A stretch of 64,000 bases of DNA, from assembly GCF_900292015.1 (NCBI RefSeq), contig NZ_LR130759.1, positions 5,518,001 to 5,582,000 of the forward strand, written 5' to 3'. This document shows, piece after piece, positions 28,212 to 37,421 of the stretch. Both the position numbers and the translations under genes were made by a program. A model generated the notes under the pieces. It ran no database searches. It saw only the letters and a list, made by a program, of their open reading frames with translations, and was not told the origin of the DNA. This DNA is from Mycobacterium basiliense (lineage in GTDB: Bacteria > Actinomycetota > Actinomycetes > Mycobacteriales > Mycobacteriaceae). The first letter of the stretch is position 1. The number at the start of each line of letters is the position of its first letter.

Positions 28212-29983
28212 CCGCCAACACGGAATCAAGCACGCTACGTGAGGTCATTCTGGACCAGCTGGGCACCGCCGAATCGCGGGCATACAAGATGTGGTTACCG
28301 CCACTGACCGACCCAACGCCACTCGATGAGCTCCTGGCACGCGATCGGCGCCAGCCATTGCGCTTTGCGCTGGGGATTATGGATGAACCGCGCCGTCATC
28401 TCCAGGATGTGTGGGGTGTCGACGTTTCCGGGGCTGGTGGCAACATCGGCATTGGGGGCGCACCACAGACCGGTAAGTCGACGCTGCTGCAGACCTTGGT
28501 GATGTCGGCGTCCGCCACACACTCACCGCGCAATGTGCAGTTCTACTGCATCGACCTCGGCGGCGGAGGGCTGATTTACCTGGAGAACCTGCCCCACGTG
28601 GGTGGGGTGGCAAGCCGGTCCGAACCCGACAAGGTCTTCCGGGTGGTGGCGGAGATGCAGGCCGTGATGCGGCAGCGGGAAGCCACCTTCAAGGAACACC
28701 GGGTGGGCTCGATCGCGATGTACCGCCAGCTGCGTGACGATCCGGACCAACCGGTTGCAGCCGACCCGTACGGCGACGTGTTTCTGATCATCGATGGCTG
28801 GCCGGCCTTCGTCGGCGAGTTTCCAGATCTGGAGGGGCAGGTCCAGGATCTGGCCGCACAAGGTCTGTCGTTCGGTGTCCACACCATCATCTCGACACCC
28901 CGCTGGACGGAACTGAAGTCGCGGGTGCGCGACTACCTCGGCACGAAGATCGAATTCCGCCTCGGCGACGTGAACGAGACCCAGATCGACCGGATAGCCC
29001 GAGAGATCCCGGCCAACCGACCGGGCCGGGCGGTGTCGATGGAGAAACACCACCTAATGATCGGTGTACCCCGGTTTGACGGCGTACACAGCGCCAATGA
29101 CATGGTGGAGGCGATAACTTCCGGGGTGGCGCAGATCGCATCGCAGCACACCGATCAGGCGCCGCCGGTCCGGATCTTGCCGGAGCGGATTCATCTGCAC
29201 GAACTCGACCCCAATCCGCCGGGACCCGAGTCCGATTACCGCACTCGGTGGGAGATTCCGGTCGGATTGCGCGAAACGGACATGGCGGTGGCCTACAGCC
29301 ACATGCACACCAACCCGCATCTGCTGATCTTCGGAGCGGCCAAGTCGGGCAAGACGACCATCGCGCATGCCATCGCTCGTGCAATCTGCGCGCGCAACAG
29401 CCCCGATCAGGTGCGCTTCATGCTCGCCGACTACCGTTCTGGCCTATTGGACGCGGTGCCGGATACCCATCTGCTGGCCGCCGGCGCCATCAACCGCAAC
29501 AGCGCGAGTCTGGACGAGGCCGTCAAGGCGCTGGCCGCCAACTTGAAGAAGCGGTTGCCCCCGGCCGACCTGACCACAGCCCAGCTGCGCTCGCGGTCAT
29601 GGTGGAGCGGATTTGATGTCGTACTTCTGGTCGACGATTGGCACATGATTGTGGGCGCCGCCGGCGGTATGCCGCCGATGGCTCCACTAGCGCCACTATT
29701 GCCAGCGGCATCCGATATCGGGTTACACATCATCGTCACCTGTCAAATGAGTCAGGCGTACAAGGCAACGATGGACAAGTTCGTCGGCGCCGCATTCGGG
29801 TCCGGCGCCCCGACAATGTTCCTTTCCGGGGAGAAGCAGGAATTCCCGTCGAGCGAGTTCAAGGTCAAGCGCCGGCCCCCTGGCCAGGCATTTCTGGTCT
29901 CACCGGACGGCAAAGAGGTCATCCAGGCGCCCTACATCGAGCCGCCAGAAGAAGTGTTCGCAGCACCCCCGACCCCCGGTTAA
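28208..29983 (+). CDS. eccCb1: ESX-1 FtsK/SpoIIIE-type ATPase EccCb1
   Basis: The 591-residue soluble half of the split ESX-1 motor has two ATPase domains. Their Walker A motifs are GAPQTGKST (84-92) and GAAKSGKTT (376-384), with Walker B-like [11 protein letters not shown] and [11 protein letters not shown]. In M. tuberculosis the C-terminal ATPase domain binds the CFP-10 tail signal and thereby recruits the EsxA/EsxB dimer. ATGA overlap with eccCa1 implies coupled, stoichiometric translation. It is followed by a 139-bp spacer before PE35. Confidence 0.96.
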   Translation: MTANTESSTLREVILDQLGTAESRAYKMWLPPLTDPTPLDELLARDRRQPLRFALGIMDEPRRHLQDVWGVDVSGAGGNIGIGGAPQTGKSTLLQTLVMSASATHSPRNVQFYCIDLGGGGLIYLENLPHVGGVASRSEPDKVFRVVAEMQAVMRQREATFKEHRVGSIAMYRQLRDDPDQPVAADPYGDVFLIIDGWPAFVGEFPDLEGQVQDLAAQGLSFGVHTIISTPRWTELKSRVRDYLGTKIEFRLGDVNETQIDRIAREIPANRPGRAVSMEKHHLMIGVPRFDGVHSANDMVEAITSGVAQIASQHTDQAPPVRILPERIHLHELDPNPPGPESDYRTRWEIPVGLRETDMAVAYSHMHTNPHLLIFGAAKSGKTTIAHAIARAICARNSPDQVRFMLADYRSGLLDAVPDTHLLAAGAINRNSASLDEAVKALAANLKKRLPPADLTTAQLRSRSWWSGFDVVLLVDDWHMIVGAAGGMPPMAPLAPLLPAASDIGLHIIVTCQMSQAYKATMDKFVGAAFGSGAPTMFLSGEKQEFPSSEFKVKRRPPGQAFLVSPDGKEVIQAPYIEPPEEVFAAPPTPG

Positions 29984-30122
29984 GATTAATTCAATCGCGG
30001 ATGAAGCATCACCGAGATCGCGGGAATCAGACCCCGGGGAAGCGCTCTTCGACGGGTTTGTTTCCGGCCATAACAAAAGCCATTTGGCGTCCGGAGGACA
30101 AATAAGGAGAAGAAGTAGGCAA

Positions 30123-30419
30123 ATGGAGAAAATGTCACACGATGCGGCCGCGGCCGACATCGGCACGCAGGTGAGCGAAAACGCTCTCAGCGGTGTGGCA
30201 GCTGGCCAGGCGGCGTTGACGTCGGTGACCGGGTTGGCGCCCGCAGGCGCCGACGAGGTGTCGGTGCACGCGGCGGCGAAATTCACGTCAGAGGGCATCC
30301 AGATGCTGGCTTCAAACTCCTCGGCCCAGGCCGAACTCCGACGGGCGGGCAATGCGGTGCAAGACATCGCTCGTAGCTATTCGGAAGTGGACGACGGCGC
30401 CGCTGGCGTCATCTCCTAA
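30123..30419 (+). CDS. PE35: PE-family protein PE35
   Basis: The 98-residue protein is a helical-hairpin PE domain without C-terminal extension. The literal Pro-Glu is missing near the N-terminus (MEKMSHD), as in the tuberculosis protein. The secretion signal YxxxD (YSEVD, 86-90) follows helix 2. PE35 pairs with PPE68 and is exported by ESX-1. The start at 30123 has an AAGGAGAAG ribosome site 8-13 nt upstream. The 139-bp spacer after eccCb1 could hold a promoter; TTCGAC-N17-TAACAA is a weak candidate. Confidence 0.94.
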   Translation: MEKMSHDAAAADIGTQVSENALSGVAAGQAALTSVTGLAPAGADEVSVHAAAKFTSEGIQMLASNSSAQAELRRAGNAVQDIARSYSEVDDGAAGVIS

Positions 30420-30464
30420 CAGCTCGACCAAACAGACATATCGCGACGGAGAGGAGTGGTCAGC

Positions 30465-31571
30465 ATGCTGTGGCACGCAATGCCACCGGAGTTGAACACC
30501 GCGCGGCTTATGGCTGGAGCGGGCCCGGCTCCGATGCTGGCGTGCGCCGCGGGATGGGAGGCGCTGGCGGCCGCCTTGGACGCCCAGGCCATTGAGTTGA
30601 CCGCACGCTTGAATTCCCTTGGCGAGGCCTGGACCGGCGGCGGTAGTGAGAAGGCCATTGCCAATGCGCTGCCCATGGTGACCTGGCTGCAAACCGCCTC
30701 CATGCAGGCGAAGACACGGGGACTGCGAGCGGCGGCGCAGGCCGCCGCCTACACGCAAGCAATGGCGACCACGCCGTCGCTACCGGAGATTTTCGCCAAC
30801 CACATCACCCATGCGGTCCTTACGGCCACCAACTTCTTCGGCATCAATACGGTGCCGATCGCGTTCACCGAGATGGACTATTTCGTCCGGATGTGGAACC
30901 AGGCGGCCCTCGCGATGGACGTCTATCAGGCCGAGACCATGGCTAACACGCTTTTCGAGAAGCTCGAGCCGATGACGTCGATTCTGGATCCCAGCGCGAG
31001 CCAGGGCATGACCTCGTCAACTCCGTTCCTGGACATGGCCTCCCAAGTCACCGGCGTACCGGCTAGCGATCTGCAGGCGACAGCTTCCCAAGTTGTCGAG
31101 GCGAGCGGTCCCATGCAGCAGCTGACTCAGCCGGCACAGCAGATGACATCAATGTTCAGCCAGGCGGGCAGCTCCGGTAGCAGCGGCGGCCTGGGCGACG
31201 ACGAAGGCGTGCAGATGGGGTTGCTCGGCGCCAGCCCGCTGTCCAACCACCCCTTGGCCGGGGGCTCGGGCGCGAGCATGGGCGCAGGGTTGCTGCGCGG
31301 CGAAGCACTGCCCGGCGCGGGTGGCACGTTGACCCGCACGCCGCTTATGGGTGAGCTGCTCGAAAAGCCGGTGGCCGGTCCGTCTGTGCAGCCGGCGGCG
31401 GCCGCCGGGTCCTCGGCGGCGGGTGGCGCAGCCCCGGTGGGTGCTGGCGGGATGGGCGCCGGCGCGGGAGGCGGCGGCTCGACGCGACCGGGGCTGGCGA
31501 CACCGGCGACGCTGACCCAGGAGCGCGACGAAGGCGACGAAGAAGACTGGGACGACGAGGACGACTGGTGA
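30465..31571 (+). CDS. PPE68: PPE-family protein PPE68
   Basis: The 368-residue protein has the PPE motif at 7-9 ([11 protein letters not shown]), a WTGGG turn between helices 2 and 3, and the EspG-binding tip region ([11 protein letters not shown]). The C-terminus is Gly/Ala-rich and ends in an acidic [11 protein letters not shown] tail. It partners PE35 and sits immediately before esxB, as in other ESX-1 loci. The ATG at 30465 is preferred over GTG 30456 because of the GGAGAGGAG ribosome site at about 30448-30456. The length equals that of the M. tuberculosis protein. Confidence 0.95.
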   Translation: MLWHAMPPELNTARLMAGAGPAPMLACAAGWEALAAALDAQAIELTARLNSLGEAWTGGGSEKAIANALPMVTWLQTASMQAKTRGLRAAAQAAAYTQAMATTPSLPEIFANHITHAVLTATNFFGINTVPIAFTEMDYFVRMWNQAALAMDVYQAETMANTLFEKLEPMTSILDPSASQGMTSSTPFLDMASQVTGVPASDLQATASQVVEASGPMQQLTQPAQQMTSMFSQAGSSGSSGGLGDDEGVQMGLLGASPLSNHPLAGGSGASMGAGLLRGEALPGAGGTLTRTPLMGELLEKPVAGPSVQPAAAAGSSAAGGAAPVGAGGMGAGAGGGGSTRPGLATPATLTQERDEGDEEDWDDEDDW

Positions 31572-31663
31572 TGGTCGCCACCAACAACAGACTTCCCGGC
31601 CACCCGGGCCGGAAGACTTGCCAACAAATTGGCGAGGAATAGAAAGAGAGAAAGTAGTCCAGC

Positions 31664-31966
31664 ATGGCAGAGATGAAGACCGATGCCGCTACCCTCGCGC
31701 AGGAGGCAGGTAATTTCGAGCGGATCTCCGGCGATCTGAAGACCCAGATCGACCAGGTCGAGTCAACCGCGGGCTCGCTGCAGAGCCAGTGGCGCGGCGC
31801 GGCCGGCGCGGCCGCCCAGGCTGCGGTGGTGCGTTTCCAGGAGGCGGCTAACAAGCAGAAAGCCGAACTCGAGGAGATTTCGACGAATATTCGCCAGGCC
31901 GGCGTCCAATACTCCAAGGCCGACGAAGAGCAGCAGCAAGCGCTGTCTTCGCAAATGGGCTTCTAA
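31664..31966 (+). CDS. esxB: ESAT-6-like protein EsxB (CFP-10)
   Basis: The 100-residue WXG100 protein has the W43-R-G45 turn and the C-terminal export signal YSKAD (83-87), followed by the flexible tail ending SSQMGF that EccCb1 recognises. It forms a 1:1 helical bundle with EsxA and is the carrier of the secretion signal. Only about 5 residues differ from the M. tuberculosis protein (from memory). The leader contains the purine-rich ribosome site GAAAGAGAGAAAG. It is transcribed with esxA after 37 bp. Confidence 0.98.
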   Translation: MAEMKTDAATLAQEAGNFERISGDLKTQIDQVESTAGSLQSQWRGAAGAAAQAAVVRFQEAANKQKAELEEISTNIRQAGVQYSKADEEQQQALSSQMGF

Positions 31967-32003
31967 TCCCCCTAATACCTCAAAGAAAACGGAGCAATAC
32001 GAC

Positions 32004-32291
32004 ATGACAGAACAGCAGTGGAATTTCGCCGGCATCGAGGCGGCGGCTAGCGCAATTCAGGGCAATTCCGGCACCATTAGTTCTCTTCTCGAAGAGGGCG
32101 AAGGGTCGCTGGCGAAGCTGGCTGCGGCCTGGGGCGGTAGCGGTTCGGACGCCTACCAGGGTGTTCAGCAGCGCTGGCACGCCACGGCCAAAGAACTCAA
32201 CGACTCGTTGACCAACCTGGCCCGCACCATCAGCGAGGCCGGTCAGGCCATGTCCTCGACCGAAGGCAACGTGACCGGGATGTTCGCGTAA
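32004..32291 (+). CDS. esxA: ESAT-6 (EsxA), major ESX-1 effector
   Basis: The 95-residue WXG100 protein has the W43-G-G45 turn and the conserved ends [10 protein letters not shown]... and ...[10 protein letters not shown]. It is co-secreted with EsxB and linked to phagosomal membrane damage. About 16 positions differ from M. tuberculosis EsxA (from memory), clustered at 22-37 and 57-70, while the first 21 residues are identical. A CGGAG ribosome site lies about 10 nt upstream. A large nested hairpin follows the stop. Confidence 0.98.
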   Translation: MTEQQWNFAGIEAAASAIQGNSGTISSLLEEGEGSLAKLAAAWGGSGSDAYQGVQQRWHATAKELNDSLTNLARTISEAGQAMSSTEGNVTGMFA

Positions 32292-32319
32292 GTCACCCTT
32301 CAATTCGCGTAGAATATCG

Positions 32320-32375
32320 AAGCACGAGATCGGGCGAGTTCCACCCCGCGGGGGATCTCGCCCCTTCTCGTGCTT
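32320..32375 (+). terminator. Long nested hairpin after esxA (terminator or mRNA stabiliser)
   Basis: The outer stem AAGCACGAG (32320-32328) pairs with CTCGTGCTT (32367-32375). The inner stem GGGCGAG (32332-32338) pairs with CTCGCCC (32357-32363). A CCCCGCGGGG palindrome lies at the tip. The structure fills the 116-bp esxA-espI spacer and ends 32 nt before the espI ATG. Confidence 0.78.
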
Positions 32376-32407
32376 TGTCCTATTTGACGAACTTCTGAGA
32401 GGTTCTC

Positions 32408-34813
32408 ATGCCGGCCGACTACGACAAGCTTTTTCAGGCCGCTGAGGGCGCAGAGCCTCCAGACGAAACAGCCGGGCAATCGTACTTCGATGCCGGTGCC
32501 GGTGCCGCGCAACAACCCGACAAACCAAATGGCGATGGCCCCGCCACGCCGATTGACTGGTCGCAACCATTTCCGCCGGCCTCCGCCGCGCCGTCCCACA
32601 CCGACCTCAAACCTTCAGCCGGCGCAGCTAAGCCACCCTTGCCGCCGATGCCGATCGGCGGGCCTCCACCAGCCCCGTTAGAGCCGCCGCCAGCACCGCC
32701 CGAACCCCCACCGGCACCACCGGCACCACCGGAGCGGCCGCCGGATTCCCCCGAGCCGTCGGCGGCCACACCCCAGGCCGCTGGACCCACACCGCCGCGT
32801 CCCCCCATGCCCATCGGCGGCCCGCGCCCAACATCGGAACCCGAAGCGCCGCCAGCACCACCGGTTGCCACCGAGCCGGAACACACCGCACCCGAACGGC
32901 CGCGGCCCCCGATGCCCATCGGCGGACCCCCGCCGGCACCCCCCGAACCCCCGCCGGCACCACCGGAACCCCCACCGGCACCACCGGCACCACCGGAGCG
33001 GGCGCCGGATTCCCTCGAGCCGTCGGCGGCCGCGATGCCGGCCACACCCCAGGCCGCTGGACCCACACCGCCGCGTCCCTCCATGCCCATCGGCGGCCCG
33101 CGACCAACATCGGAACCCAAAGCGCCGCCAGCGCCACCGGTTGCCACCGAGCCGGAACACGCCGCACCCGAACCGCCGCCACCACCAGCGACACCACCCG
33201 CCCCACCCATGCCCGCCGGCGGACCACGACCAACACCGGCACCACCCGAATCACCGCGCATCTCGGCTCAACCAGCAGCCGGAGCAGCTCAGCCACCCGC
33301 ACGTGTGATGCCGTTTGCCGAGCGCCCGCCGACACCACCGGCGCCGCCCGGACCCCCGCGGCCGGCGACCGAACCGCACCCGACACCGGCTAGCGGTCCA
33401 CCGCCGTCTCGCCACGACGCGACCGAACTGCCACGTCGCAGAGTGCGGATCGGCGGGCCCGATCAACCCCCGCCGCCGGAGCCGGGTTCCGAGCCGGCCC
33501 GTCATTCGCGGCGCGCGCGTAGAGGTCACCGTTACCGCCCGGAGCCTGGCGAAATTCAGGCGGCAACCGACGCATTCAGCCCGTTGCGCCCCCCACCTGA
33601 AGAAACGGGGCCGGTGGCTCGGCACGCGCCGTCCTCCTTCGCCTGGTTGCCGCAGGGTCAACCGACCGATCGCCTCACCGGATCGGAATCCCCGGGGCCG
33701 CAACCTCCCGCCGACTCCGCGCCGGATCGTGCCGGCGGGCGCCGAGCCCGCCGACGAGCCCAGCAGACCGCCGATTCCCACCCGGCGACCACACCGACCC
33801 CGCCCCCGTTCGTGCCCACCCGGGCTCAACCCCCGGGGCCAGTGCGGGCTCAACCCCCCGACACGACTGCACCAGCTCAGCCCGTGACCGAACCCGCACC
33901 GGTAGCGGATCGTCGCGCCAAAAAACCCGCGAAATCGGTGCCCAAGCGTGGTTGGCGACGCTGGGCGCACGCGGTCACACGCATCAATTTCGGTCTATCG
34001 CCCGACGAGAAATACGAGCTGGACCTGCATACCCGGATCAGTCGACGCCCCCGCGGTTCCTACCAGATCGCGGTGTTGGGGCTGAAAGGCGGCGTGGGCA
34101 AGACGACCACCACCGTCACTTTGGGCACCACGCTGGCGCAGGTGCGCGGCGATCGGATCCTGGTGCTCGATGCCGATCCTGGCTCGGGGAACCTCGCCGA
34201 ACGCGCGGGCCGTTCCTCGCCGTCGTCCATCGCAGATCTGTTGGCTGATCCGCAGGTGTCGCACTACAACGATGTCCGCGCGCACACCAGCGTCAACGAT
34301 GCCAACCTCGAGATACTCCCCACGCAGGAATACACGGCAGCCAAACGCGGGCTCAGCGGCGAGGACCTGCGCTTCGCGGTCGATACCGTGTCGAGGTTCT
34401 ACAACCTGGTGCTGGCCGACTGCGGGGCGGGTCTGTTTGACCCGGTCACGCGCAGCGCGCTCGACACGGCGTCGGCGATCGTGATCTTGACAAACGTATC
34501 CGTCGATGGCGCTCGACAAGCCGCAATCGCGCTGGACTGGTTGCGCCACAACGGATATCAGGAGCTGCTCAGCCGGGCGACCGTGGCGGTTAACCATGCA
34601 TCGGTGGGTGAAACCAACGTTTCCGAAAAGCAGTTGGTCCGCCAGTTCGAGCAGCAGCTCCACCCCGGCCGCGTCGTGGTCCTACCGTGGGACAAGCACA
34701 TCGCGGCTGGAACAGAAATTCAGCTCGACCGACTTGGGCCTGTCTACCGACGACGGGTGCTCGAGTTGGCCGCGGCTTTATCCGACGATTTCGAAAGGGC
34801 TGGACGTCGTTGA
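32408..34813 (+). CDS. espI: ESX-1 MinD-like ATPase EspI
   Basis: The 801-residue protein has a very long proline-rich, probably disordered N-terminal region (about 30-520, with MPIGGP motifs) and a C-terminal SIMIBI ATPase. The Walker A is LKGGVGKTT (559-567), then LDADPGSGNLAERAG and LVLADCGAGLFDP. It ends in the conserved ALDWLRHNGYQELLSR and FEQQLHPGRVVVLPWD blocks. In M. tuberculosis EspI is dispensable for EsxA export but can down-regulate ESX-1 when ATP is low. It is longer than the M. tuberculosis protein (666 residues from memory) because of proline-rich repeats. Its TGA overlaps the TTG start of eccD1. Confidence 0.94.
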   Translation: MPADYDKLFQAAEGAEPPDETAGQSYFDAGAGAAQQPDKPNGDGPATPIDWSQPFPPASAAPSHTDLKPSAGAAKPPLPPMPIGGPPPAPLEPPPAPPEPPPAPPAPPERPPDSPEPSAATPQAAGPTPPRPPMPIGGPRPTSEPEAPPAPPVATEPEHTAPERPRPPMPIGGPPPAPPEPPPAPPEPPPAPPAPPERAPDSLEPSAAAMPATPQAAGPTPPRPSMPIGGPRPTSEPKAPPAPPVATEPEHAAPEPPPPPATPPAPPMPAGGPRPTPAPPESPRISAQPAAGAAQPPARVMPFAERPPTPPAPPGPPRPATEPHPTPASGPPPSRHDATELPRRRVRIGGPDQPPPPEPGSEPARHSRRARRGHRYRPEPGEIQAATDAFSPLRPPPEETGPVARHAPSSFAWLPQGQPTDRLTGSESPGPQPPADSAPDRAGGRRARRRAQQTADSHPATTPTPPPFVPTRAQPPGPVRAQPPDTTAPAQPVTEPAPVADRRAKKPAKSVPKRGWRRWAHAVTRINFGLSPDEKYELDLHTRISRRPRGSYQIAVLGLKGGVGKTTTTVTLGTTLAQVRGDRILVLDADPGSGNLAERAGRSSPSSIADLLADPQVSHYNDVRAHTSVNDANLEILPTQEYTAAKRGLSGEDLRFAVDTVSRFYNLVLADCGAGLFDPVTRSALDTASAIVILTNVSVDGARQAAIALDWLRHNGYQELLSRATVAVNHASVGETNVSEKQLVRQFEQQLHPGRVVVLPWDKHIAAGTEIQLDRLGPVYRRRVLELAAALSDDFERAGRR
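32648..33187 (+). repeat. In-frame tandem duplication of a ~90-codon proline-rich block in espI
   Basis: Copy 1 is 32648-32911 (88 codons, starting MPIGGPPPAP) and copy 2 is 32912-33187 (92 codons, starting MPIGGPPPAP). They share the ordered landmarks PPAPPAPPER, TPQAAGPTPPRP, MPIGGPRPTSEP and APPAPPVATEPEH. Copy 2 carries a four-codon AMPA insertion. Confidence 0.85.
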
Positions 34814-36345
34814 GCGCACCTGCTGTGGCTGCCCCCGCCGCCGCCACGGGGACAACTCCCCCAAAACCTGCAACCACCCGGGTGACCGTCCTTACCGGCA
34901 AGCGGATGACCGATCTGGTGCTGCCCGCGGCGGTGTCCATCGGGACCTACATCGACGAAACGGTCGCGGTCCTGGCCGAGCTACTGGAAGACACCCCGGC
35001 CGATGTCCTCGCCGGCTTTGACTTTGCCGCACAAGGTGTCTGGACATTCGCCCGACCCGGATTCCCGCCACTGAAGCCGGATCAATCCCTTGATGAGGCC
35101 GGGGTGGTCGACGGGTCGTTGCTGACCCTGGTATCGGCCAGCCGGACGGAGCGCTATCGGCCGCTGGTCGAAGACGTCATCGACGCGATCGCCGTCCTCG
35201 ACGAGTCACCCGAGTTCGACCGCACAGCGATGGAACGTTTCATCGGTGTGGCAATCCCGGTGCTGACCCTGCCGGTCACGGCGGTGGCCATGCGGGCGTG
35301 GTGGCAAACCGGACGGAGCCTGTTCTGGCCGCTGGCGATCGGCCTGATCGGCATCGCCGTCCTCGCGGGCTCCTTCGTCGCCAAACGGTTTTATCAGAAT
35401 GCACGCCTATCGGAGAGCCTGCTGCTCACGGCCTACCCGCTGATCGCCGTCGCTGCGGCCATTGCGGTTCCGCTGCCGCGCGGAGTCCATTCGCTGGGAG
35501 CTCCCCAGCTGGCCGCCGCGGCCACTGCGGTGTTCTTTGTGACGTTGTTGGTACGCGGCGGCCCGCGACAGCGTCACGAAGTGACGTCGTTCGTCGTGAT
35601 CACATCGATCGCGGTGATCGGCGCGGCGATTGCCTTTGGCTACGGCTACCAGGACTGGGTGCCCGCCGGTGCGATCGCGTTCGGACTGTTTATCGTCACG
35701 AACGCGGCCAAGCTAACCGTCGCTGTCGCACGCATCGCTCTGCCTCCCATTCCCGTTCCGGGCGAGACCGTGGACAACGAGGAGCTGCTGGACCCCATTA
35801 CCGCCCAGGACGCCACCAACGAAGAGACCCCAACATGGCAGGCCATCATCGCATCGGCACCAGCATCGGCCGCCCGGCTTACCGAGCGCAGCAAACTGGC
35901 CAAACAGCTACTCATCGGGTACGTCACGGCCGGCATGCTGATCCTTGCCGCCGGTGCGATCGCAGTGGTGGTGAAGGGACACTTCTTCGTGCACACCCTG
36001 GTGGTGGCGGGTCTGATCACGGTCATCTGCGCATTCCGGTCGCGCCTCTACGCCGACCCCTGGTGTGCGTGGGCGTTGCTGACGGCGGCGGTGGTGATTC
36101 CCACTGGCCTAGTGGTCAAGCTGAGCCTGTGGTACCCGCACTACGCCTGGTTGATGTTGACCACTTACCTCGTTGCAGGCGTGGTCGCGCTGATATCGGT
36201 CGGAGCAATGGCTCAGGTCCGTCGCGTTTCGCCGGTGATGAAGCGGATTCTGGAACTGCTCGACGGCGCCATGGTGGCGTCGATCATTCCACTGCTGCTG
36301 TGGATTACCGGCGTCTACGACATGGTCCGGAATATTCGCTTCTGA
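34810..36345 (+). CDS. eccD1: ESX-1 membrane component EccD1
   Basis: The 511-residue protein has an N-terminal ubiquitin-like domain (TTRVTVLTGKRMTDLVLPAA...) followed by about 11 transmembrane helices, the scaffold of the type VII inner-membrane complex. The start is assigned to TTG 34810, which overlaps the espI stop (TTGA). This gives exactly the length of the M. tuberculosis protein and an N-terminus of (M)SAPAVAA. The frame is open upstream only inside espI. The linker PIPVPGETVDNEELLDP between membrane halves is conserved. The membrane part ends with YDMVRNIRF. Confidence 0.94.
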   Translation: MSAPAVAAPAAATGTTPPKPATTRVTVLTGKRMTDLVLPAAVSIGTYIDETVAVLAELLEDTPADVLAGFDFAAQGVWTFARPGFPPLKPDQSLDEAGVVDGSLLTLVSASRTERYRPLVEDVIDAIAVLDESPEFDRTAMERFIGVAIPVLTLPVTAVAMRAWWQTGRSLFWPLAIGLIGIAVLAGSFVAKRFYQNARLSESLLLTAYPLIAVAAAIAVPLPRGVHSLGAPQLAAAATAVFFVTLLVRGGPRQRHEVTSFVVITSIAVIGAAIAFGYGYQDWVPAGAIAFGLFIVTNAAKLTVAVARIALPPIPVPGETVDNEELLDPITAQDATNEETPTWQAIIASAPASAARLTERSKLAKQLLIGYVTAGMLILAAGAIAVVVKGHFFVHTLVVAGLITVICAFRSRLYADPWCAWALLTAAVVIPTGLVVKLSLWYPHYAWLMLTTYLVAGVVALISVGAMAQVRRVSPVMKRILELLDGAMVASIIPLLLWITGVYDMVRNIRF

Positions 36346-36371
36346 CCTGCTGGTAGCCATTTACGCTAGAT

Positions 36372-36400
36372 TTGCGCCGCCGAAATTGGCGCAATTGCGC
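36372..36400 (+). terminator. Hairpin and palindrome between eccD1 and espJ
   Basis: TTGCGCC (36372-36378) pairs with GGCGCAA (36388-36394) around a 9-nt loop. Overlapping its right arm is the perfect palindrome GCGCAATTGCGC (36389-36400). It may be the eccD1 terminator, or an operator for espJ, which starts 57 nt downstream. Confidence 0.5.
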
Positions 36401-36456
36401 TTCCGACACGTCGGGTAAAATTTGCTCGATGGGTAACGTACCGAAGGGATCGTCTG

Positions 36457-37245
36457 ATGGCTGAACCGCTGGCCGTCGATCCCGCCCGCCTGATCGCGGC
36501 CGGAAGCAAACTCGCCGATCTGGTGTTTCCAACGGCTCCCGCACCGTTCGCAGCAACAGGGTCCGACCCGGTGTCGTCGGCGATCAACGAGACCATGCCC
36601 GGCATCGAATCGCTGGTTTCCGACGGTTTGCCCGGTGTCAGCGCCGCCCTAAAACGGACGGCAACGAGCATGTCCACGGCCGCCGATATCTATGCTAAAG
36701 CCGATCAGTCGCTGGGCGACGCACTAACGCAATATCAATTCGGCGCTGACGGCCAAACGCTTGGAACCAACAACGTGGCTGAGGTGGCGTCGGCCGGCCT
36801 GACCGGACAAACCAGCCAACTGCTGGGAGCGCCCGCCACCCAGGCGCTCGGGGCACCCGCAGCCGCGGCGTCACAGCTCAGTGAGACGGTGGGCGCGCAG
36901 GCCGACGAATTGGCACCGCGCGTGGCCGCCACGGTACCGCAGATGGTTCAGCTGGCACCGCAGGCCGGCCAGATGGCCCAGCAAGCATCTCCGATTGCGC
37001 AGACCATCAGCCAATCGGCACAACAGGCTGGTTCGCAGGGCTCCCAAGGCGCAGCACCGGCCCAGTTGGTCTCCGACACCAAGCCGGAGGAGGACGGCGA
37101 GCTGACCGAGGACGACCAGGAGGGTAATGACCTGGCCGCCGCTGACGACGGTGCCGCCGCGGGTCACGCCACGTTGGTGAGCGCTCCCGTCGAGAGCACG
37201 ACCGGTGGCGATGCGTCGGCCGGCCCGCGCGAAACGCCGATCTAG
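36457..37245 (+). CDS. espJ: ESX-1 secretion-associated protein EspJ
   Basis: The 262-residue helical protein begins MAEPLAVDPARLIAAGSKLA and contains YAKAD at about 78-82, a YxxxD export-type motif. It has Gln/Ala-rich repeats (MVQLAPQAGQMAQQASP) and an acidic tail with LVSDTKPEEDGELTEDD, the same LVSDTKxEE signature as EspE. EspJ is a known ESX-1 substrate of unknown action. It is the last plus-strand gene of the locus and faces espK. Confidence 0.92.
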   Translation: MAEPLAVDPARLIAAGSKLADLVFPTAPAPFAATGSDPVSSAINETMPGIESLVSDGLPGVSAALKRTATSMSTAADIYAKADQSLGDALTQYQFGADGQTLGTNNVAEVASAGLTGQTSQLLGAPATQALGAPAAAASQLSETVGAQADELAPRVAATVPQMVQLAPQAGQMAQQASPIAQTISQSAQQAGSQGSQGAAPAQLVSDTKPEEDGELTEDDQEGNDLAAADDGAAAGHATLVSAPVESTTGGDASAGPRETPI

Positions 37246-37330
37246 GAGCCGCTGCCACCAAGCCGGTTGCTACGCACCTCGGTGCTGGCCGTGCTCGTTA
37301 TCGATTCCCAACCCAGGGTCAGCGCGAGTG

Positions 37331-37356
37331 TCGGAAAGCTCGTGTCGCGTTTCCGA
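37331..37356. terminator. Hairpin between convergent espJ and espK
   Basis: TCGGAAA (37331-37337) and TTTCCGA (37350-37356) pair around a 12-nt loop in the 176-bp spacer between the two stop codons. It could terminate both transcripts. The stem is short. Confidence 0.45.
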
Positions 37357-37421
37357 TGACCATCTTGCGGATGCGCCGACAGCGGCAGCCCGCCCTGGGA
37401 GCGGACGCCGCCAATCTACGG

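Noticed and set aside
32434..33386. Long minus-strand frames within espI (Gly-rich)
   Set aside because: They mirror the proline codons of EspI; GC-rich third positions keep all frames open. No supported start.
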